DNA from: Bacteroidota bacterium | GTDB taxonomy: Bacteria; Bacteroidota; Bacteroidia; Chitinophagales; Chitinophagaceae | Assembly (NCBI GenBank): GCA_030706605.1 | Contig: JAUZOE010000011.1 | Location: 43,389 to 107,388 of the forward strand | Direction of reading: 5' to 3' | Length of the DNA: 64,000 nt | In this document: positions 28,348-36,050 of the stretch, one piece after another | Numbering within the stretch: position 1 is the stretch's first letter | How the letters are laid out: every line of letters begins with the position of its first letter | Notes under the pieces: model-generated | Databases searched by the model: none | Seen by the model: the letters and a program-made list of their open reading frames with translations, nothing else | Told to the model about the DNA's origin: nothing | Program-made: the position numbers and the translations under genes

Positions 28348-30723
28348 TTATTCTGTTCTTAAACTTTTTACCGGGTTAATAAATGCTGATTTAATACTTT
28401 GGTAACTTACTGTCAGTAAAGCAATACAAATAGTTGCCAAGCCTGCTATCGCAAACATCCACCATTCGATATCTATTTTGTATGCGTAGTTTTGTAACCA
28501 ATGGCTCATTATAATCCATGCAATCGGAAATGCAACAAGGAAAGCGATGGCTATGAGCTTCAAAAAATTACCCGAAAGCATTGTCACAATATTGGATGCA
28601 GAAGCTCCCAGTGCTTTTCGGATACCTATCTCTTTGGTACGTTGCGCTGCCGTAAATGTTGCCAATCCAAATAAGCCGAGACAGGAAATGAATATGGCAA
28701 GGAATGCAAAATAATCGGATAGCTTACTCACAATCTTTTCATTTTTATAAAGTTTAGCATATTCCTGGTCTGAGAACTGGTAGGTAAAAGGAAATTTGGG
28801 GTTCAATGATTTACAAATTTTGCCCAGGGTGGCAATGGCATCCTGGGTTTTTCCTGCTTTGGTACGAACAATGATAGTGCCCCATGACCAGTTTTCATCA
28901 AGGCGGATAATAAGTGGATCAATAGCTTCATGCATTGAATTGAAATGAAAATCCTTTATAACACCTATAATTTTGCCGGGGAGGTTTCCCCATATCACTG
29001 TTTGTCCAACAGGACTTTTATAACCAATCTTTTTTGCAGCGGTTTCATTTAATATAAAGCTGGCAGAGTCTGCATAGTCTTTTGAAAAATCACGACCATC
29101 CTGCAAATGTAATTTCATAGTTTTTACGAAATCATATCCTACTACGGCATCGGCAAAAGATACTACCAGGTTTGGATATTTACCCGGCCAACTGATACTT
29201 CCTGTGTGATGTTCAATAATAGTAGGTGAATTTCTCATTTTCGAGATGTTCAGGATACCGGGCATTTTTTCGGCTTCGTCTTTGAAAAGTGCGAAATTTT
29301 TTACCAGATTCCCTTCAATAGGAATATAGATGAGATTTTCGCGATCATAACCGAGATTTTTGGTTTGGATATAATTCATTTGGCGATAAATTACGATCAT
29401 GCCTACAATAAGAATAATGGTAAGTGCAAATTGGAAAACCACCAGGCCCTGACGAAAAAAAGTGGCACTCCTACTGAATTTGAGGCTACCTTTTAAAACT
29501 CGCACAGGGCTAAGTGAAGAGAGAAACAGGGCAGGGTAGCTGCCTGCTACAAATCCTGTAACTACAAGAAGCCCGATTAAAGCCGCCCAAAAAACGGGTT
29601 GTGCAAAGGGAAGTGACAACTGTTTTCCTGTGAGGGTATTAAAAGCCGGTAAGAGCAACATTGTTAAAACGACAGCAATAATTATTGAGAAGAAAGTGAG
29701 TAACATAGCCTCACCAATAAACTGCCCGATTAATGAAGAGCGATTGGCTCCGATAACTTTACGAAGCCCCACCTCTTTAGCTCGTTTGGCTGATCGGGCA
29801 GTTGCCAGGTTCATGAAATTGATGCAGGCAATCAACAGGATGAAAATAGCAATAATGGTAAAAAGCCGCACATATTCTATGCGCCCGCCATCAACTTCTC
29901 CGTTCTTAAAAGAGGAGTGAAGATATTTTTCCGGATAGGGTTCTAGTCCCAGTTCAACCAGGGAACCTTTATCTTTTGTTTTATACCTGTAGATGAAATC
30001 TTTGATTTTTGCAGTAACCTTTACAGGATCAGCATCTGCACGTAGTTGTATAAAAGTTTCAGGGCTCACACTTCCCCAATTATGCACCCAGTTATTTTCT
30101 TTTACATAGTCTATCCAGCTTCTTAAAAAATCAAATTGCTGGGAAGAATTCGCCGGTAAATTTTCGAAGACGGCTGTTACCTGCAGGTCCTCTTTATTCT
30201 CATAACGTATGGTTTTGCCTATTGCCTTTTCCGGGCTTCCAAAAAAAGACTCTGCCATTCTGCGTGAAATGGCAATGCTTTCAGGAGCACTCAAAACTCC
30301 CTGTAATGTCCCTTGCAAAAGCGGGTAACTAAACATTTTTAAAAAATCATCACCCGCAAATCTCCCGTCCATTTTATTGATTTTATCACCAGCTTCAAAC
30401 GTACTATATATTCCGGGAGGTGATGCATAATCAAGTGCACTCGCATATTTTACTTCAGGAATCACTCTTTTTAATTCCTCCGCCAGCAAGCCTTGTGTAA
30501 GATAACTAGCATCTACTTTTCCATCAAAATAACTTCGCTCATATACCTGGTAAAGTTCTTTGCCGTTGGTATGAAAACTATCTACACTACGCTCATCATT
30601 TACCCAAAGGAAGATCAGCAGGCTGCAAGCCATGCCCAATGCAAGCCCTAGAATATTGATAGCAGAAAATGCTTTATTTCGTACCAGGTTACGCCACGCA
30701 ATTTTTAAATAATTTTTAATCAT
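28348..30723 (-). CDS. MacB/FtsX-type ABC permease 4 (block A, first gene of the operon)
   Basis: A 791-aa permease that begins MIKNYLKIAWRNLVRNKAFS. TM1 is at about 20-41. The first coupling region is TARSAKRAKEVGLRKVIGANRSSL and the second AQRTKEIGIRKALGAS. The second periplasmic domain has ILNETAAKKIGY and GVIKDFHFNSMHEAIDPLIIRL. LGYDRENLIYIP with an SWPGKYP segment allies it with permeases 1 and 8. It is the promoter-proximal gene of block A: the 423 bases upstream contain two direct repeats and a relic of another permease, and then the divergent YtrA-type operon. Confidence 0.93.
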   Translation of the reverse strand: MIKNYLKIAWRNLVRNKAFSAINILGLALGMACSLLIFLWVNDERSVDSFHTNGKELYQVYERSYFDGKVDASYLTQGLLAEELKRVIPEVKYASALDYASPPGIYSTFEAGDKINKMDGRFAGDDFLKMFSYPLLQGTLQGVLSAPESIAISRRMAESFFGSPEKAIGKTIRYENKEDLQVTAVFENLPANSSQQFDFLRSWIDYVKENNWVHNWGSVSPETFIQLRADADPVKVTAKIKDFIYRYKTKDKGSLVELGLEPYPEKYLHSSFKNGEVDGGRIEYVRLFTIIAIFILLIACINFMNLATARSAKRAKEVGLRKVIGANRSSLIGQFIGEAMLLTFFSIIIAVVLTMLLLPAFNTLTGKQLSLPFAQPVFWAALIGLLVVTGFVAGSYPALFLSSLSPVRVLKGSLKFSRSATFFRQGLVVFQFALTIILIVGMIVIYRQMNYIQTKNLGYDRENLIYIPIEGNLVKNFALFKDEAEKMPGILNISKMRNSPTIIEHHTGSISWPGKYPNLVVSFADAVVGYDFVKTMKLHLQDGRDFSKDYADSASFILNETAAKKIGYKSPVGQTVIWGNLPGKIIGVIKDFHFNSMHEAIDPLIIRLDENWSWGTIIVRTKAGKTQDAIATLGKICKSLNPKFPFTYQFSDQEYAKLYKNEKIVSKLSDYFAFLAIFISCLGLFGLATFTAAQRTKEIGIRKALGASASNIVTMLSGNFLKLIAIAFLVAFPIAWIIMSHWLQNYAYKIDIEWWMFAIAGLATICIALLTVSYQSIKSAFINPVKSLRTE

Positions 30724-30843
30724 GATTATGTCCGGGTTTTAATACTTCATTACTAAATTTTCTATATCATTACTAAAAATTAATGCCACTTATTAAGTTA
30801 CTTATTAGCAGTGTATTATGAAATGTCGAAAAATAAATTTGTA

Positions 30844-30878
30844 CGGTTTTGATACACCTTGTGTTTCGGTTTCGATAC
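30844..30878 (-). repeat. Direct repeat pair CGGTTTYGATAC upstream of block A
   Basis: CGGTTTTGATAC (30844-30855) and CGGTTTCGATAC (30867-30878) differ at one base and are 23 bases apart, about two helical turns. The short palindrome ACACCTTGTGT lies between them. Their position about 120-155 bases upstream of permease 4 suggests a binding site for a dimeric or paired activator of block A. No regulator gene of an obvious matching type is adjacent. Confidence 0.45.
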
Positions 30879-30917
30879 AAAGTTTTAATCCGTAAAATAT
30901 TCCGAACCTTCAAAAAA

Positions 30918-30974
30918 TCATCTTGCTCTCAAACTTTTTACCGGGTTTATAATTTTTATAAAACTTTTGAAATA
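30918..30974 (-). pseudogene. Relic of a permease C-terminus
   Basis: Read on the minus strand, this short stretch translates as FQ-KFIKIINPVKSLRA, clearly the tail of the permease family (FQ-IKAAIANPVKSLRTE in intact copies). The frame has lost the final codon and stop, and nothing further upstream aligns with a permease. It lies just where another permease gene would have ended before permease 4, so it looks like the scar of a deleted or displaced paralogue. Confidence 0.7.
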
Positions 30975-31112
30975 CCTGCATTGATAAAATCCTAATGATT
31001 ATTTTTGTTTTTAGTAAGTCTTCTGCATTATCAAATTCCTGGCCGGTACTTGTTTTTTGACTCGTAATTAAACCGCTGTTGTTTCCATTAAAAAATATTT
31101 TTTTAAAATAAG

Positions 31113-31144
31113 TTGGAAAGTATTTATAAATGTATATATATTTG
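31113..31144 (+). promoter_or_regulatory. Promoter of the YtrA-type operon
   Basis: TTG at 31113-31115 and TATATTTG at 31137-31144 match the -33 and -7 elements of Bacteroidota promoters, with 21 bases between them. The operator candidate begins two bases downstream, and the ATG is at 31171. Confidence 0.6.
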
Positions 31145-31145
31145 C

Positions 31146-31169
31146 AGTGTACTACTTAACTAATACACT
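31146..31169 (+). promoter_or_regulatory. Near-palindromic operator candidate for the YtrA-type regulator
   Basis: AGTGTA and TACACT flank a 12-base centre that contains TTAA. In the 24-base site, 20 positions are self-complementary. It directly follows the -7 element and covers the probable transcription start, so a bound repressor would block initiation. GntR/YtrA-family proteins are known to bind GTGTA-type inverted repeats in front of their own operons, and such a gene is the fourth in this operon. Confidence 0.6.
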
Positions 31170-31170
31170 A

Positions 31171-32007
31171 ATGATAGAAGTTCAAAACCTCTCTTTTGGT
31201 TATAAAAAAAGAAAGCTGCTTTATAAAAATTTGAACCTGAAACTTGAGACCGGAAGTATATATGGCCTGCTGGGCAAGAATGGCGCCGGTAAATCAACCC
31301 TGTTGAAGAACTTTATTGGTTTATTGTTTCCTAAAGGCGGAAATATTTCTGTGAATGGCTATACGCCTAAAAAAAGATGGCCTGCTTTTTTGGAGACCAT
31401 TTATTTTATCCCCGAAGAAGTTTATGTACCCGCTTTAACCATTGAAGGTTATAAAAAGTTATTTGCACCTTTTTATCCTTTATTTAATGAAGAACAATTT
31501 CATAGCTATCTCGAACAGCTAGACGTACATGATAAAGGAAAATTGAACACATTGTCTTTCGGGCAGCAGAAAAAATTCATTATTGCTTTTGCGCTGGCCT
31601 GTAACACGAGGGTTTTATTGCTGGATGAACCCACTAACGGTCTTGATATCCCTTCTAAAATAAAATTCAGAAAATTAATAGCTTCCGTGTTTACGGATGA
31701 TAAGATCATCTTTATTTCCACTCACCAGATACGTGACCTGGATAATTTGATAGACCGGGTAATTATTGTAGATAACGGTGAGTTGCTTTTAAACGCTTCC
31801 ATACACGAAATATCCGGCAAGCTATGTTTTAAATCCGTAAAAGAACTACCGGAAACAGGCAAAGTATTGTATGCTGAAGATTCACTAAAGGGGCATACCA
31901 TAGTAATTGAAAACACAGAAAAAGAAGACTCGAAAGTTAACCTGGAACATTTATTCAATTCTATTACAGAAAACCCGGAAATGGCCAAATCAATTTTTCA
32001 AAACTAA
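31171..32007 (+). CDS. ABC transporter ATP-binding protein of the YtrA-type operon
   Basis: A 278-aa ATPase. It has Walker A GKNGAGKST, signature LSFGQQKK, Walker B VLLLDEPTNGLD and the H-loop histidine in ISTHQIRDLD. About 80 residues follow the ATPase core, as in the drug/lantibiotic-export class of ATPases. The frame can open at a GTG at 31147, but that codon lies in the operator candidate; the ATG at 31171 (MIEVQNLSFGYKKRK) is the normal start for this family. It should work with the two membrane proteins directly downstream. Confidence 0.9.
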   Translation: MIEVQNLSFGYKKRKLLYKNLNLKLETGSIYGLLGKNGAGKSTLLKNFIGLLFPKGGNISVNGYTPKKRWPAFLETIYFIPEEVYVPALTIEGYKKLFAPFYPLFNEEQFHSYLEQLDVHDKGKLNTLSFGQQKKFIIAFALACNTRVLLLDEPTNGLDIPSKIKFRKLIASVFTDDKIIFISTHQIRDLDNLIDRVIIVDNGELLLNASIHEISGKLCFKSVKELPETGKVLYAEDSLKGHTIVIENTEKEDSKVNLEHLFNSITENPEMAKSIFQN

Positions 32008-32017
32008 TGCCCCCGCA

Positions 32018-32812
32018 ATGAATAATACTTTCAATATAAAAAGGTTTGGCAGACTCTTGAAAAAGACATTGCTGGAAAGGCCCATGCACACGTTTGGATT
32101 TGCAGGATTGGTACTCGTAATCTCGCTGCTGCTCTATTTCATCATAAAAATATTTGCAGGCTACGGTATGGCGCAAAGAATTACCTTTTTTGTCGGGCTC
32201 ATTGGCGGCAGCTTTTTCCTGGCTTCATTTGTCTTTGGATATTTTTCTTCTAATGCCAGCGGATCGTCCTTCCTTACACTTCCGGCATCCACATTTGAAA
32301 AATGGTTTTGTGGTATATTAATCGCCGGAATTCTATATCCGTTGCTATTTCTATTATTCTTCAAGGGCATAGATAGCAGCTTTGTTCTGCTCTATCACAA
32401 TAGCCTTGACCGTGCCTCGCCTTTCTATAAAAAGGAATATGAATCGGTTTATCTTTTTGATCTCGACGGATTTATTGCAATGAATGTATATGCATTGTTC
32501 TTTATTTATGTGGGCGCAATGCTGGTTGGATCGCTCTACTTTAATAAAACGGCTGTTATAAAAGTGTCACTCACCTTAGCCATTCTTATCATATTTATTT
32601 TAGGATTAAACTGGCTTATGGCCTTTGGACTTTTTGGAAGTATAGAAGATGCCGCACCTTTTAATCACGTCGCAATTCGAATCGGAAAAGAAATCGGTTC
32701 ACTTGAATTGCCCCCAGCCGCCGGAAAAATATTTAAGTATGCCATTATATACATTTACCCTGCCATAATATGGTTTCTTTCGTTTACCCGTTTACGTGAG
32801 AAAGAATTTTGA
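32018..32812 (+). CDS. Six-TM membrane protein, first of a tandem pair (ABC partner)
   Basis: A 264-aa protein with about six membrane segments (first at about 24-44). It begins MNNTFNIKRFGRLLKKTLLERPMHTFGFAG. The frame extends upstream to 31907, but that part overlaps the ATPase gene in another frame, so the ATG at 32018, ten bases after the ATPase stop, is preferred. FGYFSSNASGSSFLTLPASTFEKWFCGILIAG and the C-terminal FTRLREKEF recur in the next gene. No known permease family is certain, but location and topology make it the likely membrane partner of the ATPase. Confidence 0.8.
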   Translation: MNNTFNIKRFGRLLKKTLLERPMHTFGFAGLVLVISLLLYFIIKIFAGYGMAQRITFFVGLIGGSFFLASFVFGYFSSNASGSSFLTLPASTFEKWFCGILIAGILYPLLFLLFFKGIDSSFVLLYHNSLDRASPFYKKEYESVYLFDLDGFIAMNVYALFFIYVGAMLVGSLYFNKTAVIKVSLTLAILIIFILGLNWLMAFGLFGSIEDAAPFNHVAIRIGKEIGSLELPPAAGKIFKYAIIYIYPAIIWFLSFTRLREKEF

Positions 32813-32839
32813 ACAACATATATTTAAAAATGATCTTAA

Positions 32840-33634
32840 ATGAATAATACTTTTGATGCAAAAAGATTCGGGAGGCTTCTAAAGAAAACCTTACTTGAAA
32901 GACCCATGCAGACGCTTGGGCTTACGGGATTATTGCTGGCCCTGTCCCTGATACTTTATTCTGTTATTAAAGCCTTTGGAGGATTTAACCCGGCGCAGAA
33001 TATTACATTTATCTGGGGTCTTGCCGGGGGCGGATGTTTTTTAGCTTCTTTTGTATTCGGCTATTTTTCTTCGAATGCTATGGGTTCCTCTTTTCTTACA
33101 TTGCCTGCATCCAATTTTGAAAAGTGGCTTTGCGGTGTGCTGATCGCGGGTGTTTTTTACCCGGTTATCTTCCTGTTATTTTTCAGGTTGGTAGATAGCA
33201 GCTTTGTCGCCATATATCATCACGGCTTAGATTCTGCTACACCTTTTTATAAGCAGTTGTATGAATCAGTTTATATTTTTGATTTGAATGGTTTTGTTGC
33301 ATGGAAAGTGTACCCGATGTATGGATTTTTAGCCGGGTCTATGTTGGTGGGGGCACTGTATTTTAATAAAGTAGCTTTTATAAAAACGGCCATTGTTTTC
33401 AGCATGCTTTTTATGGTAGTGATTGGAATCAACTGGATAATGGCTACGCTGCTTTTTGGACATGTGAACAATGCAGGTCCTTTCAATAGCGTAACCATAC
33501 CTGCAGGAAAAGAGGAAGGAACCATTGAATTACCTTCGGGCTTTGTAGGTATTATTAATAATAGTGTATGGTATGTGTTGCCACCTATATTATGGCTGTT
33601 AGCATTTACCCGTTTGCGTGAAAAAGAATTTTAA
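32840..33634 (+). CDS. Six-TM membrane protein, second of a tandem pair
   Basis: A 264-aa protein of exactly the same length as its upstream neighbour and aligning with it end to end: NNTF-x-x-KRFGRLLKKTLLERPM, SSFLTLPAS-x-FEKWLCGVLIAGVFYP and a shared FTRLREKEF C-terminus. The pair arose by tandem duplication and could form a heterodimeric membrane unit with the ATPase. It is followed nine bases later by the regulator gene. Confidence 0.8.
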   Translation: MNNTFDAKRFGRLLKKTLLERPMQTLGLTGLLLALSLILYSVIKAFGGFNPAQNITFIWGLAGGGCFLASFVFGYFSSNAMGSSFLTLPASNFEKWLCGVLIAGVFYPVIFLLFFRLVDSSFVAIYHHGLDSATPFYKQLYESVYIFDLNGFVAWKVYPMYGFLAGSMLVGALYFNKVAFIKTAIVFSMLFMVVIGINWIMATLLFGHVNNAGPFNSVTIPAGKEEGTIELPSGFVGIINNSVWYVLPPILWLLAFTRLREKEF

Positions 33635-33643
33635 ATTATATGA

Positions 33644-34018
33644 ATGGAGTTTAAAGAGAATCCGGCGATTTATATCCAGATAGCAGAATACGTCTGCGAA
33701 CAGATTTTATTAAAGAAATGGAAGCTGGGGGAAAAGATTATCAGTATAAGAGACCTTGCTGTGAAAATGGAAGTAAATCCCAACACGGTGCAAAGGGCTT
33801 ATGATTTTTTACAGCAGCGGGATATTATCACCAATAAAAGAGGCGTGGGATATTTTATTGAAGACGATGCAATGGAGCGTATACTGAGTTTTCGCAGGGA
33901 ACAATTTATAGAAAATGAGCTACCCGTTTTTATGCGAAACGTTTATCTTTTGAATATAGATTTTAAAGAAATTAAAATAATGTTTGACCAATTTGTTAAA
34001 GACAATTTTAAAAAATAA
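33644..34018 (+). CDS. GntR-family transcriptional regulator, YtrA subfamily
   Basis: A 124-aa protein with an N-terminal winged-helix domain (about 8-72: PAIYIQIAEYVCEQILLKK, KIISIRDLAVKMEVNPNTVQRAYDFLQQRDII, KRGVGYFI) and a short helical dimerisation tail of about 45 residues. This is the size and plan of YtrA-type regulators, which control ABC transporter operons and usually repress them. The gene sits fourth in the operon, and the palindrome at 31146-31169 is the probable target. The inducer is unknown. Confidence 0.93.
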   Translation: MEFKENPAIYIQIAEYVCEQILLKKWKLGEKIISIRDLAVKMEVNPNTVQRAYDFLQQRDIITNKRGVGYFIEDDAMERILSFRREQFIENELPVFMRNVYLLNIDFKEIKIMFDQFVKDNFKK

Positions 34019-34021
34019 GTT

Positions 34022-34825
34022 ATGAAATTTACTTCTAAGGTTTTGCTGACGTTGCTCGTTATTTTGATCGGCGGCCTTCTTTCTTCCAATATTATCATGA
34101 AAAATGAATACGATGCCATAGATAAAACTGACATCTACTGGAACTACGAAAAGATATTGCAGCAGCCATTCAAATACCTAAAGATAACCGGGGGAAACGG
34201 AACCCGGATTGCATTTGAGCAAAGCCAGCATTATTCCGTAAGAATATTGCAGGAATGGAAACGCTATCATGGCGGCGAGATAAAAGCGCACGTAACCAAT
34301 GATACACTTTACATTAATTTTGATTTTGTACCTCCAACTCCCTATGACATATTTTATATAAAAAATAATACCACGATAAGAATTTTTTCTCCTGAACTTT
34401 TATCGTTTGATGGTTTTAATACCAATTTTGAAATGTATAAGTTAAAACAAAAAAGCATGAACGTGAACTTAACCGGCCGATCAAAATTTGAAATAGAAAG
34501 TATGTTTCGCTCGATGGATTCCATTACGGTTTTTCAAAGAGATTCTTCTGAAGTAGTTTTCGAAATGTCTCCTGATTATAAGCCATCGAACTCCGCAGAG
34601 AAGACCAAATCTGTTACTGTCACTATTGGGAGCGCACCTCCTGATATGTCGGATGCAAACCAAATAAAAAGTCCTGAGGCCATGTCTATTAAAACCGTGA
34701 AAGCAGATTTGCAGGGCTATTCATTACTGGATCTTGGTCATGCGCAGATAGATTCTTTACAATTGTCGATTGCGGACAGTTCTGCCATTATTATTTCTGG
34801 TGGAGCTTTGAAAAAATTTAAGTAG
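34022..34825 (+). CDS. Membrane-anchored or secreted beta-rich protein, DUF2807-like
   Basis: A 267-aa protein with an N-terminal signal-anchor (VLLTLLVILIGGLLSSNII, about 7-25). The rest has alternating short strands: FKYLKITGGNGTRIAFEQ, the middle MNVNLTGRSKFEIESMFRSMDSITVFQRDSSEVVFEM, and the end VKADLQGYSLLDLGHAQIDSLQLSIADSSAIIISGGALKKF. These recall DUF2807/adhesin-like beta-helix proteins of Bacteroidota. It starts three bases after the regulator stop, so it belongs to the same operon. The role in that operon is unknown. Confidence 0.65.
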   Translation: MKFTSKVLLTLLVILIGGLLSSNIIMKNEYDAIDKTDIYWNYEKILQQPFKYLKITGGNGTRIAFEQSQHYSVRILQEWKRYHGGEIKAHVTNDTLYINFDFVPPTPYDIFYIKNNTTIRIFSPELLSFDGFNTNFEMYKLKQKSMNVNLTGRSKFEIESMFRSMDSITVFQRDSSEVVFEMSPDYKPSNSAEKTKSVTVTIGSAPPDMSDANQIKSPEAMSIKTVKADLQGYSLLDLGHAQIDSLQLSIADSSAIIISGGALKKFK

Positions 34826-34936
34826 AAAGAGCATCGATCTTTTTTATCACTAACATCAGAAATTCTGCCCTTGCTGGTGTTTCCAAAAATGCTTTTAAAT
34901 CGCATAAAGCCACTTTTCGGTTGTGTGTTTGTGCTG

Positions 34937-34986
34937 CCGGCTATATTGCCAAGCCGCTTTACTTGTTGCACAACTGTTAGCGGTTC
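34937..34986 (-). repeat. Boundary motif copy 1 (ATATTGCCAAGC ... TGTTAGC)
   Basis: ATATTGCCAAGC at about 34943-34954 is followed by TGTTAGC at 34975-34981. Nested short inverted repeats surround it (TTGTGC/GCACAA outside, CGGCT/AGCCG inside). It lies at the 3' end of the HTH gene and overlaps its stop. A second copy is found at 36023-36043 at the 3' end of the SLATT-like gene. Confidence 0.45.
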
Positions 34987-35204
34987 GTTGTTCTTTTTTC
35001 GTCATTTACATATTCCAGAATGTCACCTGGCTGGCAGTCTAATGCTTTACAAATTGCCTCTAACGTGCTAAAGCGTATTGCTTTCGCCTTCCCTGTCTTT
35101 AAAATAGAAAGGTTAGATAATGTCAAATCAACTCTTTCAGAGAGCTCATTCAATGAAATTTTTCGCTTTGCCATCATCACGTCTAAGTTTACAATAATTG
35201 GCAT
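34977..35204 (-). CDS. YozG-like HTH transcriptional regulator (Xre family)
   Basis: A 75-aa protein that is almost entirely a Cro/C1-type HTH domain: MIVNLDV-type start, then RKISLNELSERVDLTLSNLSILKTGKAKAIRFSTLEAICKALDCQPGDILEYV. The CQPGDILEY ending is typical of YozG-type regulators. It follows a DUF2975 gene with three bases between them, a very common pair in Bacteria. The stop codon is overlapped by a GTTAGCGG motif that belongs to the flanking repeat. Confidence 0.9.
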   Translation of the reverse strand: MPIIVNLDVMMAKRKISLNELSERVDLTLSNLSILKTGKAKAIRFSTLEAICKALDCQPGDILEYVNDEKRTTNR

Positions 35205-35207
35205 AGC

Positions 35208-35687
35208 TTAAATTGTTAAGTCATTTTCAGATTTCATATCTATGGCATTTTGCAAGAGTTTTTCAAATACTGCCGCAGCAGTTGCAAATACGATAGAAAA
35301 AAAAGTAGTCAGGATACAAATGGCAAGGAAACCCGCAGGGTCGTCTTCTTTATTGTGAAATAGTCTTATGTATAGTCCCGCTAACACAATTAAAATACTT
35401 AGTACGATGGCACAATACTTTATACTCTTTAAAGTCTTAACAGCGATTGAAGAGAAAACTTTATTTTGTCCTATGTATCCAAGTAATTTGAATGTCTTGT
35501 ACAGTGCAACAAAAAAAACGATCGATGCTGCGTATCCATACAAGATGAACGGGTCAAAGTAAATGCTGAACAAGTCTAAGTTTGCGGCTCTTCCCTCAGT
35601 TAAGGGAAACCAAAGCAAAATAGCAAGTACCACAATGCCGATAAGCACGATGACAGCCTGAAGAAATACTATTGAAATTCCTTTCAT
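35208..35687 (-). CDS. DUF2975 four-TM membrane protein
   Basis: A 159-aa protein with four membrane segments (about 8-27, 46-65, 89-107 and 123-147). The family hallmark GYIGQNKVFSSIAVKTLKSIKYCAI lies between segments 2 and 3 (N-x-V-F-S-x-x-x-V-x-x-L-K-x-I-x-x-x-A). Function is unknown, but it is almost always found with a YozG-like regulator, as here. It is first in the two-gene operon. Confidence 0.85.
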   Translation of the reverse strand: MKGISIVFLQAVIVLIGIVVLAILLWFPLTEGRAANLDLFSIYFDPFILYGYAASIVFFVALYKTFKLLGYIGQNKVFSSIAVKTLKSIKYCAIVLSILIVLAGLYIRLFHNKEDDPAGFLAICILTTFFSIVFATAAAVFEKLLQNAIDMKSENDLTI

Positions 35688-35699
35688 AATGATTTATGA

Positions 35700-36050
35700 A
35701 TTTATTTTATGCTGCAAGCATAATAAATATTTATTGATAAAAAATAAATATTTATTTTTTTTTGAAAATACTGGGAGAGTAAACGTCTTTTGTCTTATCC
35801 TGAGTTGTCAGACAGTTAGGATTAGTTGGGTTGTCCGTTACAATGACCGCTATCGTTAAAGCATTGGCGATGTGGTGGCATTCTGTGTTCCGTCTGCCCG
35901 GTGACGCTGCTGATTAAAGATACAAAAGCTCATTGTTTATTCTGTAGCTGGGCATTATTCGTCTGCCGAAACCGAAGCTGAGTAGCGTACAAAAAGGCTG
36001 AGAAAATATTCGTCACCCCGCCATATTGCCAAGCAATGTTAGCTGTTGTT
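35700..36050. other. Intergenic stretch with locally repetitive sequence
   Basis: No gene is seen. The sequence differs from the AT-rich intergenic DNA elsewhere: it is richer in G and C and has two CGTCTGCC copies (about 35891-35898 and 35960-35967). Its right end carries ATATTGCCAAGC followed by TGTTAGC, a combination also found at 34942-34982. It resembles boundary sequence between small transferable gene units. Confidence 0.4.
36023..36043 (-). repeat. Boundary motif copy 2 (ATATTGCCAAGC ... TGTTAGC)
   Basis: The same 12-base core ATATTGCCAAGC is followed after a shorter gap by TGTTAGC, seven bases before the stop codon of the SLATT-like gene. Identity in both segments with different spacing makes chance unlikely but does not prove a mobile boundary. 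Confidence 0.45.

Larger units (their letters stand above)
30724..31146. other. Divergent regulatory region between block A and the YtrA-type operon
   Basis: No intact gene is present. The region holds a permease relic (30918-30974), a pair of direct repeats (30844-30878) on the block A side, and the promoter and operator of the rightward operon (from 31113 onwards). The stretch nearest permease 4 (30724-30840) is AT-rich and shows nothing definite. Confidence 0.6.

Noticed and set aside
30724..30840. Possible sigma-54 promoter (TGGCAT with TTTA) before permease 4
   Set aside because: The -12 element lacks the TTGC core, and the match is too weak to support a sigma-54 promoter.
31907..32017. 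N-terminal extension of the first 264-aa membrane protein
   Set aside because: It overlaps the end of the ATPase gene in another frame and has no counterpart in the tandem copy; the ATG at 32018 aligns with the start of the paralogue.
35700..36050. Possible CRISPR or tandem-repeat array
   Set aside because: Only two short CGTCTGCC copies are visible, with no regular repeat-spacer pattern and no cas genes anywhere in the window.
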